From a candidate division KSB1 bacterium (GTDB lineage: Bacteria; Electryoneota; RPQS01), in the NCBI GenBank assembly GCA_016214895.1, contig JACRMR010000008.1, forward strand, positions 124,001 to 188,000: a DNA stretch of 64,000 bases. Direction: 5' to 3'. The position numbers were made by a program, and so were the translations under genes. Positions within the stretch are counted from its first letter, which is position 1, and the number at the start of each line of letters is the position of its first letter. Below are positions 51,645 to 59,614 of the stretch, one piece after another. The notes under the pieces were generated by a model. That model did no database searches, was not told the DNA's origin, and was given only the letters and a program-made list of their open reading frames with translations.

Positions 51645-52139
51645 ATGAAGAGGATGGTTGCATCCGGTCTTGTCACGGCTTGCCTGCTCGCGCTGCTCTC
51701 CGTGTCCGCCTTCGCCGACAGCCGCGACTGGTCGCTCCAGGAAGTGAAAGGGGGCACCTTCAAACTATCCGAGAACCTCGGCGAGTCGCCCGTGCTCCTC
51801 GTGTTCTGGGCGACGTGGTGCGAACCCTGCAAAAAGGAGATTGCGGAACAGCGACCGCTATTCGACTCATATATCTCCAAGGGCGTAAGAGTCGTGCTCG
51901 TCTCCGTGGACACCCAGAAGACGCAGGCTAAGGTCAAGCCGTACGTGGACTCCAAGAAACTCCCCTGGCCTGTGGCGCTGGATCCCAACTCCGAAGTCTT
52001 GAAGCGCTACGGCGGGACATCAGTTCCGTACACGGTGCTGCTCGACAAGCACGGCGATGCCAAATTGAAGATTAAGAGCGCCATCAAAGACTCCAAGAAC
52101 CTGACCACGCAAATCGACCAACTACTGGAAGCAGAGTAA
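51645..52139 (+). CDS. TlpA-like periplasmic thioredoxin
   Basis: 164 residues with a signal peptide (1-24) and the TlpA/ResA core FWATWCEPCKKEIAEQ (Cys59-Glu-Pro-Cys62), LVSVDTQ and SVPYTVLLDKHG (cis-Pro region). It is a thiol-disulfide oxidoreductase outside the cytoplasm. It sits between the sorting-domain protein and an outer-membrane barrel, and complements the PEGA-thioredoxin lipoprotein. The TAATG overlap couples it to the barrel gene. Confidence 0.88.
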   Translation: MKRMVASGLVTACLLALLSVSAFADSRDWSLQEVKGGTFKLSENLGESPVLLVFWATWCEPCKKEIAEQRPLFDSYISKGVRVVLVSVDTQKTQAKVKPYVDSKKLPWPVALDPNSEVLKRYGGTSVPYTVLLDKHGDAKLKIKSAIKDSKNLTTQIDQLLEAE

Positions 52140-53647
52140 TGAGGCTTGCCGTCGCGCTCGTTGTCCTTCTGACCGCCGCGCTCGCGTTTTCGCAGGATAG
52201 CGGCGAATCCGAATTCGAGATCCAGGGCTCCAATATTCTGAAGTACGATCAGGGCGAGGAAGTGGACTTCTCCCGCCCCAACGACAAGCATCCCGACAAT
52301 CTGCTCAAACGGCGCTTTGTCGAGAACCGGCTTCGCCTCGACGTTTATCGCGGTAATCTGCGCGGCGGCATGCGCTTCCTCTATTTCCGGCCGTCCGACA
52401 ACGACCGGAATCAATACGGCCTGCCCGAGGAGACGCGCATCGACAAGCGCTTCATCGAAGCGGCGCTGCATCCCGTTACCTTGCGCGTCGGCCATTACGG
52501 CGATCTCTGGGCCAACGGTCTGGCCTTCAGCTCTTTTGAGAATCGCGATCTTTACTTCGACTCCGAGCTGGACGGTGTTCGCGCCCAGATTGAAGCCGGT
52601 CCCTTGACCGCGATCGGCCTGCGTGGATCCAGTGCCGACGGACTGCTGGTGAAGCGCGCCGATGCGAGCGGGGGGCGCCTCCAATGGCGGGGCGGACTGG
52701 CGGGTCTGGGTTTCAGTTACGTTCGCGTGGACAGCGGTTTTTACGCGGAAACCAACGTGTCGGGGCTTGACCTGAAATTCAATCGCGGCGTCTTCACCCT
52801 GAACCTGGAGCGCGCCTGGAGCGAGACGTTCGTAGCCAGTGGCTCGGGCGAAGGCCACGCGACCTACGTCGGCGTCGTCCTCAGCAAGTGGAGCTGGTCC
52901 CTGCTGGCCGACTACAAGGACTACGACTACGGCTACGTCACTCCGTTTCAGAACCCACCGACCGTCTATCGCGAACTCGGCCCGCGCCTGCTCCAGGGTC
53001 GCGAGCCGCACGTCATGAACATCCCCAACGAAGTGGGCTATCAACTCGAACTCTCCGGACAGACCACGGGCACTACATTCGCGACGTTGCATTATCATGC
53101 CGCCAGCCGTCACGCGCACGATCAATCCGGCATTCCGCGACCAACCCTACAGCAGGTTGATGCTCCGTTCTGGGAGTGTTTCGCCAACGTCGAGCAATCG
53201 CTCCCGCGCGACCGCAGCCTGTTCGTCGAGCTCGGGGCCAACGAGGAAGCCTCAGGCACCTGGCAGCAGCGCAAATGGGTACAGACCCGCTTTTCCACGC
53301 CGCTGCGTGCGATCCAGCTGGATCTCGAGATCGAAGAGCTGTTCCTCACGGACAAGACCCGTAACGACGAGGACTTTCTCGATCAGTTCTATTCCGCCGG
53401 CCTCACCTGGAAGAATGGCTTCTCCGTTTCCGGCGTGTACCAGTTGTCCAACGACCGCGAACTGCAGGACAAGGAGGGACCGAGCTGGCCCTCCGTCGAA
53501 ACCGCGCTGTCCTTCGGTGAAAATGACCGTCATCGCGCGATTCTCTTTTACGGCCGCGAGCGCGGTGGCCTCAAGTGCTCCAACGGCGTGTGTCGTCAAG
53601 TGCAGGCCTTTTCCGGGTTCCGCCTGACCCTCGAAACTTCCTTGTAG
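52139..53647 (+). CDS. DUF6029-like outer-membrane barrel protein
   Basis: 502 residues. Signal peptide (1-19), then EIQGSNILKYDQG, DKHPDNLLKRRFVENRL and LHPVTLRVGHYGDLWANGLAF in order, a pattern I associate with DUF6029-type porins of FCB bacteria. The rest is alternating barrel strands. A loop carries CSNGVC, a possible disulfide, and the last residues LTLETSL form the closing strand. The upstream TlpA suggests a disulfide-bearing barrel. Function unknown. Confidence 0.65.
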   Translation: MRLAVALVVLLTAALAFSQDSGESEFEIQGSNILKYDQGEEVDFSRPNDKHPDNLLKRRFVENRLRLDVYRGNLRGGMRFLYFRPSDNDRNQYGLPEETRIDKRFIEAALHPVTLRVGHYGDLWANGLAFSSFENRDLYFDSELDGVRAQIEAGPLTAIGLRGSSADGLLVKRADASGGRLQWRGGLAGLGFSYVRVDSGFYAETNVSGLDLKFNRGVFTLNLERAWSETFVASGSGEGHATYVGVVLSKWSWSLLADYKDYDYGYVTPFQNPPTVYRELGPRLLQGREPHVMNIPNEVGYQLELSGQTTGTTFATLHYHAASRHAHDQSGIPRPTLQQVDAPFWECFANVEQSLPRDRSLFVELGANEEASGTWQQRKWVQTRFSTPLRAIQLDLEIEELFLTDKTRNDEDFLDQFYSAGLTWKNGFSVSGVYQLSNDRELQDKEGPSWPSVETALSFGENDRHRAILFYGRERGGLKCSNGVCRQVQAFSGFRLTLETSL

Positions 53648-53651
53648 AATC

Positions 53652-55052
53652 ATGAGCGAGCAAGATCCGCGTCGCCGGCTGCCGGCCGTCGAGACGCTGC
53701 GCGGACATCATGCCCTTACGCCTTATCGCGATCGCATTGCCTCCGAGTTCCTCACGCTGGTGATTCGCGAAGCGGTGGAGGCCGCCCGCGGGAAGCTCGA
53801 TGCGGGTTCCCGCGAAGCGGTGGAACAGGCACTCATCGCCGACATTACTTCGCGCCTCGATGCACTGCTCCGGCCGTCGTTGCGTTACGTGCTCAATGCC
53901 ACCGGCGTTATCCTGCACACGGGTCTGGGGCGCGCCCCGCTGAGTGACGATGCCGCGGAGGCGGCGCACTCTGCCGCGAAGTGCTGCAATCTGGAGCTCG
54001 ATCTCGTGAAAGGGGATCGTGGAGACCGGCAGCTTCATGTCGAACGGCTACTTTGTGTGCTGACCGGTGCGGAAGCGGCGCTCGTCGTCAACAACAACGC
54101 GGCCGCGCTCTACCTGACGCTGAACACGCTGGCCCACCGCCGCGAAGTCATCGTCTCCCGCGGCCAGCTCATTGAAATCGGCGGCAGCTTCCGTTTGCCG
54201 GATATCATGTCGCGCGCCGGAGTGGTGTTGCGTGAAGTCGGCACCACGAATCGCACTCGCGCGGCGGACTTCTCCGCGGCGATTACGCCAAAAACCGCGC
54301 TGTTGCTGCGCGCCTATCCGTCTAACTTTCGTATTGACGGATTCTCAGAATCGGTCGGCGTCGCGGAACTCGCCGCGCTCGCTCGCGAACGCTCGCTGCC
54401 GGTCATTGATGATCTTGGAGGGGGTCTGCTTTGGGACTGGACGGCGACTGGCCTTCCCTATGAGCCGAATGTTCGGGAAAGCCTGACTTCGGGCGCCGAT
54501 CTCGTACTCGTTTCCGGCGATAAAGTCCTCGGCGGTCCCCAAGCGGGGATCATTCTCGGCCGTCGCGATCTCGTGACGAAGCTGAAGCAGGCGCCCTTGG
54601 CACGGGTTGTGCGCGCCGACAAGCTGGCGATTGCCGCGCTCGCCGAGACCTTGCGCGCCTATCTCGATCCCCGTGGGCCGATCGCAACATTGCCCGTGTG
54701 GCAAATGCTGACGGTGGACATCGCCTCGCTGCGCCGCCGCGCCGCCGCCGTCATCGTGGCTCTGCGCCCGCTGGTGGAGTGGAAAGTCCTCGAAGTCGTG
54801 GAGAGCAAGTCCGAGACGGGTTCGGGAACGCTGCCCGCCGTTTCCATTCCGAGCATCGCGGTCCGTTGCCTACCGGAGTCCATGACCGCCTCGAAGTTCG
54901 CCCGCGCGTTGCGCGAACGCGACATGCCTGTCGTCGGAACTTTACAACGCGATGCCGTCTGGCTGGATCTGCGGACGATCCCGCCGTCTGATGATGTCCT
55001 GCTGTTGGAGTCCGTACGGATCGCGCTGAAACGGGAGTGTTTTCGTGACTAA
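53652..55052 (+). CDS. selA: L-seryl-tRNA(Sec) selenium transferase
   Basis: 466 residues. RYVLNATGVILHTGLGRAPL, VNNNAAALYLTLN, RGQLIEIGGSFRLPDIM, VGTTNRT and the PLP-lysine motif SGDKVLGGPQAG are canonical SelA. It converts Ser-tRNA(Sec) to Sec-tRNA(Sec) with selenophosphate. It stands six genes from selB. The stop overlaps the nfeD GTG. Confidence 0.95.
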   Translation: MSEQDPRRRLPAVETLRGHHALTPYRDRIASEFLTLVIREAVEAARGKLDAGSREAVEQALIADITSRLDALLRPSLRYVLNATGVILHTGLGRAPLSDDAAEAAHSAAKCCNLELDLVKGDRGDRQLHVERLLCVLTGAEAALVVNNNAAALYLTLNTLAHRREVIVSRGQLIEIGGSFRLPDIMSRAGVVLREVGTTNRTRAADFSAAITPKTALLLRAYPSNFRIDGFSESVGVAELAALARERSLPVIDDLGGGLLWDWTATGLPYEPNVRESLTSGADLVLVSGDKVLGGPQAGIILGRRDLVTKLKQAPLARVVRADKLAIAALAETLRAYLDPRGPIATLPVWQMLTVDIASLRRRAAAVIVALRPLVEWKVLEVVESKSETGSGTLPAVSIPSIAVRCLPESMTASKFARALRERDMPVVGTLQRDAVWLDLRTIPPSDDVLLLESVRIALKRECFRD

Positions 55053-56325
55053 ATTGCTGCTGGTGTTGGTCTGCTTGTCCGGCACCTGCGGAATATCGCT
55101 CGCCGCGCACGTCGAATGGCTGGTCATTGACGGCGCCATCGGACCGGTCGCGCACAAGATGGTCGGTGAGGCCATCGAGCGCGCCGAGCGGACGAACGCC
55201 GAAGTACTGGTCATCGAAATGGACACACCCGGCGGCCTGCTGAGTACGACGCGTCTCATTTGCAAGGAGATGCTCGCGGCCCGTACCCCCGTGGTCGTGT
55301 ATGTCTCGCCCTCCGGGGCCCGTGCCGGCTCCGCGGGCGTCTTCCTGACGCTGGCGGCTCACATCGCCGTGATGGCGCCCGGCACGAACATCGGCGCCGC
55401 CCATCCGGTCGGTCTCGGCGGGATCGGCGGCGGTCAGGATTCCGGCAGCGTCATGAAGGACAAGATTACCAACGACGCCGCCGCCTTCGCCCGCACACTG
55501 GCTCAACAGCACGGACGCAATGTGGACTGGGCTGAACGCGCCGTCCGCGAGAGCATCTCCGCCACAGAGCAAGAGGCGCTGGCCGAGGGCGTGATCGATT
55601 TCATCGCGCCGAGCCGTGATTCCCTGCTCGCCGGACTCGAAAATCGCGTCGTCAAAACCGAGTCGGGCGAACACACCCTGCACACGGCAGGTGCGGAAAT
55701 CCGCGCGACCGAGAAGTCGCTCCGGCTGCAGATTCTCGATTTCATCGCGGACCCGAACATCGCCTATATCCTGTTGTTGCTCGGCGTGTACGGCCTGTTC
55801 TTTGAGCTTTACAATCCCGGCTCCGTGTTCCCCGGCGTCGTCGGTGGCCTGTCCCTGATCCTCGCCCTGTTCAGCTTGCAGTTGCTGCCCTTCAGCTGGG
55901 CCGGGCTGCTGCTGATTGGTCTGGGCATCCTGCTCTTCGCGCTCGAGGTGAAAATCGCCAGCTACGGCATGTTGAGCATCGGCGGCATCATTGCGCTCGT
56001 CCTCGGTTCGTTCATGTTATTTGATCCGATTGAGGGAGGGATGCGTGTGGGCTTCGAATTGATTATCCCCGCGGCCATCATCACCGCGTTGTTTTTCGCC
56101 TTCGTGGTCGGCATGGGCTTACGTGCTCAACGCCGCAAGGTCGTCAGCGGCAGCGAAAGTCTGGTTGGCGAGATCGGCATTCTGGCGAAGGTCGGCGATC
56201 ACATGAAACTTCAGGTGCACGGCGAGTTGTGGAACGTCGATCCAGCGACGAACCTCCCCGTCGGCACCCGCGCCCGCATTGCCGCGGTGCATGGGATGAG
56301 TCTGACGGTCACCGCCGCGGACTAA
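55045..56325 (+). CDS. NfeD family membrane serine protease (ClpP class)
   Basis: 426 residues from GTG 55045. A signal or anchor segment (1-22) is followed by a ClpP-like domain with IEMDTPGGLLSTTR, the nucleophile region GARAGSAGVFLTLAA and a later Lys (MKDKITNDAAAF). Four membrane helices (about 235-345) and a C-terminal OB-like NfeDC domain (LVGEIGILAKVG to VDPATNLPVGTRARIAAVHG) follow. NfeD/SPFH gene pairs are typical and form membrane microdomain complexes. Confidence 0.9.
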   Translation: MTKLLLVLVCLSGTCGISLAAHVEWLVIDGAIGPVAHKMVGEAIERAERTNAEVLVIEMDTPGGLLSTTRLICKEMLAARTPVVVYVSPSGARAGSAGVFLTLAAHIAVMAPGTNIGAAHPVGLGGIGGGQDSGSVMKDKITNDAAAFARTLAQQHGRNVDWAERAVRESISATEQEALAEGVIDFIAPSRDSLLAGLENRVVKTESGEHTLHTAGAEIRATEKSLRLQILDFIADPNIAYILLLLGVYGLFFELYNPGSVFPGVVGGLSLILALFSLQLLPFSWAGLLLIGLGILLFALEVKIASYGMLSIGGIIALVLGSFMLFDPIEGGMRVGFELIIPAAIITALFFAFVVGMGLRAQRRKVVSGSESLVGEIGILAKVGDHMKLQVHGELWNVDPATNLPVGTRARIAAVHGMSLTVTAAD

Positions 56326-56349
56326 CTCTGGCTCTGACGGAGAGGAACT

Positions 56350-57126
56350 ATGTTACCCGTTCTGGCATTCCTGCTCGTCTTCATCATCTTCATCTTTACG
56401 ACCGCCGTTCGCATTCTGAACGAATACGAGCGCGGCGTGATCTTCCGGCTCGGTCGTTTCATCGGCGTCAAAGGGCCCGGTCTGATTCTGTTGATCCCGC
56501 TCGTGGATCGCATGGTGAAGGTCAGTCTCCGCACCGTGGTGTTTGATGTGCCGCCGCAGGACGTGATCACGCGCGATAACGTGTCGTTGCAGGTCAATGC
56601 CGTCGTTTACTTCCGCGTCCTCACGCCGGACCGCGCCATCATCGAAGTTGAGAATTTCATGTTCGCGACGAGTCAGCTTTCACAAACGACCCTGCGCAGC
56701 GTGTTGGGCCAGGTCGAATTGGACGAGCTGCTCTCCCATCGCGAGAAGATCAACGATCAGCTGCAATCGATCATCGACAGTCAGACGGAACCATGGGGCA
56801 TCAAGGTGTCCATGGTTGAAATCAAGCACGTCGATCTCCCGCAAGAGATGAAGCGCGCGATGGCGAAGCAGGCCGAGGCCGAGCGCGAGCGCCGCGCCAA
56901 AGTCATCTCCGCCGAAGGCGAACGCCAGGCCGCCGGAGTGCTTTCCGAAGCCGCGGGTGTCATGGAACAACATCCGATGTCCATTCAGCTCCGCTACTTG
57001 CAGACGCTGATCGAGGTGGCGTCGGAAAACAACTCCACGACGATCTTCCCGCTGCCGATTGACCTCATTACTCCGTTCCTGCGTAAGGCGGTGGACGGTT
57101 CCGGCGGAAGTAACAAGACCACATGA
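56350..57126 (+). CDS. SPFH/Band 7 (slipin) family protein
   Basis: 258 residues: a short N-terminal membrane hairpin, [21 protein letters not shown], the PHB/SPFH domain ([20 protein letters not shown]) and a helical C-terminus ([34 protein letters not shown]) as in slipins. Partner of the NfeD protein upstream, from which it is separated by 24 bases including a GGAGAGG ribosome site. The stop overlaps the next ATG. Confidence 0.93.
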   Translation: MLPVLAFLLVFIIFIFTTAVRILNEYERGVIFRLGRFIGVKGPGLILLIPLVDRMVKVSLRTVVFDVPPQDVITRDNVSLQVNAVVYFRVLTPDRAIIEVENFMFATSQLSQTTLRSVLGQVELDELLSHREKINDQLQSIIDSQTEPWGIKVSMVEIKHVDLPQEMKRAMAKQAEAERERRAKVISAEGERQAAGVLSEAAGVMEQHPMSIQLRYLQTLIEVASENNSTTIFPLPIDLITPFLRKAVDGSGGSNKTT

Positions 57127-58571
57127 CGACACCAACTCGCAGACGACGTGGATACGGTTCGGGTGGCCGCGGTCCCGGCATGGCCGTGGGGATCCTCTGG
57201 GCGCTTGGCAAAGTGTTCCTTCCCCTGATCGCGATTGCGGGCATCGCCTATCTCGTGCTCCACTATCGGTCCGGCAACACCGGATCGCTGCGAGTGACCA
57301 CCTCGGTCCCGGGGGCCGAAGTTCTGATCGGCGGGATGCAGACCGGGATGTTGTCGGATACGACCGTCTTGCTCGTGCCCACCGGCCGGAAGATTGTCAC
57401 GGTGCGCAAGGCCAATTACATTTCGGACCCGGAATTTGCCTCGGTGAGAATCGGCGATGATTCTCTGACAAGCGTTCGCTTTGTTCTCCGCCCGGCCTCG
57501 CAGGTCCTCAGAACCGACTCGATTCCCCCGTTGCGCTCCGTGCGCCAGGAGATCTTCAGCACTGGCGAACCGGTGCTGGCGGTGCCGCCGGCTCCCCGCG
57601 TTCGTCCGCTGGTGAATTTTGAGCGCCGCTCGGCGCCGCCGCGCGAGCCGGTATCACAAGAACCGCTCGCGCCCGCGCACGAACCGGATTCGGCGCCGCC
57701 GGAGTCCGCTCCGCCTGCCGAAGACCAATGGACATCGGACACGTTCTCCGAAGAAACGACTTCGTTGGTCGGAACGGAGATCACGGTTTCGTCCAACCCC
57801 GAAGGCGCGCGCATCTTCGTCAACGGCGCCCCGACGCCGCGCACCACACCCTATACGTTTCGCGGCCTCGATCGCGGAATCTACGTGTTTCGCGTAGAGT
57901 CCGACGCCGCACTGGCCGAACCCGACAGCATCACCGTCGCGCTGTCCCTCGATGATCAACATGAACTCGCGTCCTTTAACGTACTCCCGGACCTCACGAT
58001 TCCCAAGCCGACTCTCGTCGTATCTACGGCGCCGCTTGCGGCCGGGATTTCGGTGAACGGTAAGAACGCGGGAGTCGGCGGGGTCACGCAGGAACTCGCA
58101 TACGGTGTCTATCAAATCGAGTTCGCCGAGGTCCCGGGTTATCTTCGGCCCGAGGCGATGACCGTCGAGCTCACTCGTGACCAACCGCGCGTTGAGCTGC
58201 GGGGCGACTATCAGAAGCTGATTGGCAATTCCTATCTCGCACTGTTGCCCGGCGAGGAGTTCGAGAAGTTCGATCCGACGCTGCTGCGCGTGTACGTCGA
58301 TAACGAGCTCGTCCTCGACGGTCCCGACAGCACGTTTGATGTTTCCCTCGTTGGCAAGATCGCGGCGGGCAACCGCCTGATCCGCGTGCAATACGGCGAA
58401 CTCACGAACGACATCCACGTCGAACTGCAGGACGGGCAGGTCTCCGAAATCGTCTTCCGCATCGAGAGTTTCTTCAGTAAACGCTCGCTCCGCCTGCGTG
58501 AGCGCAACACGGTGGCGCTTGAGAAGTGGCAGGAAAAGTCCCGTCGCCTCACCGTACTGAACCTCGGCTAA
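57123..58571 (+). CDS. Membrane-anchored PEGA-repeat protein coupled to the NfeD-slipin pair
   Basis: 482 residues. One membrane helix (about 18-45) after a basic Gly-rich tail, a first PEGA-like domain (55-120), a Pro/Ser/Glu linker (125-205), two more PEGA-like repeats (about 215-290, [17 protein letters not shown]; and 300-370, [15 protein letters not shown]) and a beta-rich C-terminus (375-482). It would be extracytoplasmic and adhesive to envelope or cell wall. ATGA overlap with the slipin gene argues for a shared complex. Confidence 0.75.
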   Translation: MTTPTRRRRGYGSGGRGPGMAVGILWALGKVFLPLIAIAGIAYLVLHYRSGNTGSLRVTTSVPGAEVLIGGMQTGMLSDTTVLLVPTGRKIVTVRKANYISDPEFASVRIGDDSLTSVRFVLRPASQVLRTDSIPPLRSVRQEIFSTGEPVLAVPPAPRVRPLVNFERRSAPPREPVSQEPLAPAHEPDSAPPESAPPAEDQWTSDTFSEETTSLVGTEITVSSNPEGARIFVNGAPTPRTTPYTFRGLDRGIYVFRVESDAALAEPDSITVALSLDDQHELASFNVLPDLTIPKPTLVVSTAPLAAGISVNGKNAGVGGVTQELAYGVYQIEFAEVPGYLRPEAMTVELTRDQPRVELRGDYQKLIGNSYLALLPGEEFEKFDPTLLRVYVDNELVLDGPDSTFDVSLVGKIAAGNRLIRVQYGELTNDIHVELQDGQVSEIVFRIESFFSKRSLRLRERNTVALEKWQEKSRRLTVLNLG

Positions 58572-58599
58572 GTTTGGTGCGCCCCGCCGGGAGGATTCG

Positions 58600-58642
58600 T
58601 CTGGCCCGGCCACGCGCGTTTCCCCTTTTCTTCCCGGCCAGA
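58600..58642 (+). promoter_or_regulatory. Inverted repeat over the ribosome-binding region of the pseudouridine synthase gene
   Basis: TCTGGCCCGG (58600-58609) can pair with CCGGCCAGA (58634-58642) with one bulge around a pyrimidine-rich loop. The right arm ends five bases before GTG 58648, so folding would hide the start. A speculative translational control. Confidence 0.25.
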
Positions 58643-58647
58643 GTCCC

Positions 58648-59376
58648 GTGAAAGTCCGGCTTCACAAACTGCTCAGTGAGCGCGGAGTCGCCTCACGTCG
58701 CGCCGCCGAGCAAATGATCCTGGCGGGTCGCATTACCGTCAACGGCTCGCGGGTTGCTGTGCTCGGCACGTCGGTTGACCCGGAATCGGATCGCATCGAG
58801 ATCGATGGCCGTCCGTTGCCTGCCGCGGTTGCGCCCCGCGCATTTCTCCTGCACAAGCCCGTCGGCTTTCTTTGTACCTGCCGTCCGTCCCGCGAGCGCG
58901 GACCGTCGATCCTCGAACTGCTGCCGGGCGACCGCCGCTACTTTCCGGTCGGGCGTCTTGACCGCGATAGCTCCGGACTGCTGATTGTGACCGACGACGG
59001 CGAGCTTGCCCACCGGTTGACTCATCCCCGCTTCGGTTCCCGCAAGGTCTATCTCGTCGAAACCGCCGCCCCCCTCAGTGCGGAGCAATATTCGGCTCTG
59101 CGCGCCGGCGTTGCGCTGGAGGATGGTCCGGCCCGGCCGCTGGCGCTTCACCGGCATTCGGCCCGTGTCATCGAAATTACGCTCGGCGAAGGTCGCAATC
59201 GCCTGATTCGCCGCATGATCGAGGCCGTGCACGGACGCGTCTCCGCTTTGCATCGCATCCGGATCGGCGATCTGGAAGTCGGCGATCTCGCGGCTGGCCG
59301 CTGGCGCGAACTGAATTCCGCCGAAATCGCCGGGCTCTACGCCGTGACGTCGGCACACCGCAACCCTTCAGCTTGA
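58648..59376 (+). CDS. RsuA/RluB-family rRNA pseudouridine synthase
   Basis: 242 residues from GTG 58648. An S4 domain (RLHKLLSERGVASRRAAEQM to GRITVNG) precedes the catalytic domain with GRLDRDSSGLLIVTDDGELA (catalytic Asp), HPRFGSRKVYLVE and EGRNRLIRRMIEAVHG. It isomerises a uridine in 16S or 23S rRNA; the RluB/E/F or RsuA subgroup cannot be decided by eye. Confidence 0.92.
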   Translation: MKVRLHKLLSERGVASRRAAEQMILAGRITVNGSRVAVLGTSVDPESDRIEIDGRPLPAAVAPRAFLLHKPVGFLCTCRPSRERGPSILELLPGDRRYFPVGRLDRDSSGLLIVTDDGELAHRLTHPRFGSRKVYLVETAAPLSAEQYSALRAGVALEDGPARPLALHRHSARVIEITLGEGRNRLIRRMIEAVHGRVSALHRIRIGDLEVGDLAAGRWRELNSAEIAGLYAVTSAHRNPSA

Positions 59377-59388
59377 ACGAGGCCCGTC

Positions 59389-59610
59389 ATGTATCTTGTT
59401 GACGAACAGAATCACATTATCCATGACTTGTCGTGTACCAAGTACGAGTGCCACGTCAAGCAGATTCCCGACGACAAGAAGCGCAAAGTCTTCACGATCG
59501 AATCCGTGAAACGCATGATCTCCACTGAGCATCGTCCGCAGTATAATGGCTGCCGTTACTGCCTGCCGGACATGCACCAGTTCGATATGAACGCGATCTT
59601 CCGGGGCTGA
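59389..59610 (+). CDS. Small Cys-rich protein resembling an Ada-type metal-binding module
   Basis: 73 residues from ATG 59389, 12 bases after the synthase gene, with stop five bases before selB. Residues include HDLSCTKYECHVKQI and, later, NGCRYCLPDMHQF. The spacing H-x3-C ... C-x2-C followed by Leu-Pro resembles the zinc module of Ada-like proteins (GYRPCKRCLP-type), so a single zinc site is likely. No other domain is present. Function unknown; the position ahead of selB could be chance or coupling. Confidence 0.62.
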   Translation: MYLVDEQNHIIHDLSCTKYECHVKQIPDDKKRKVFTIESVKRMISTEHRPQYNGCRYCLPDMHQFDMNAIFRG

Positions 59611-59614
59611 GTCC

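Noticed and set aside
58572-58647. Possible tRNA(Sec) between selA and selB
   Set aside because: The gap is too short, lacks a GTTC T-loop and a terminal CCA, and contains only the inverted repeat noted.
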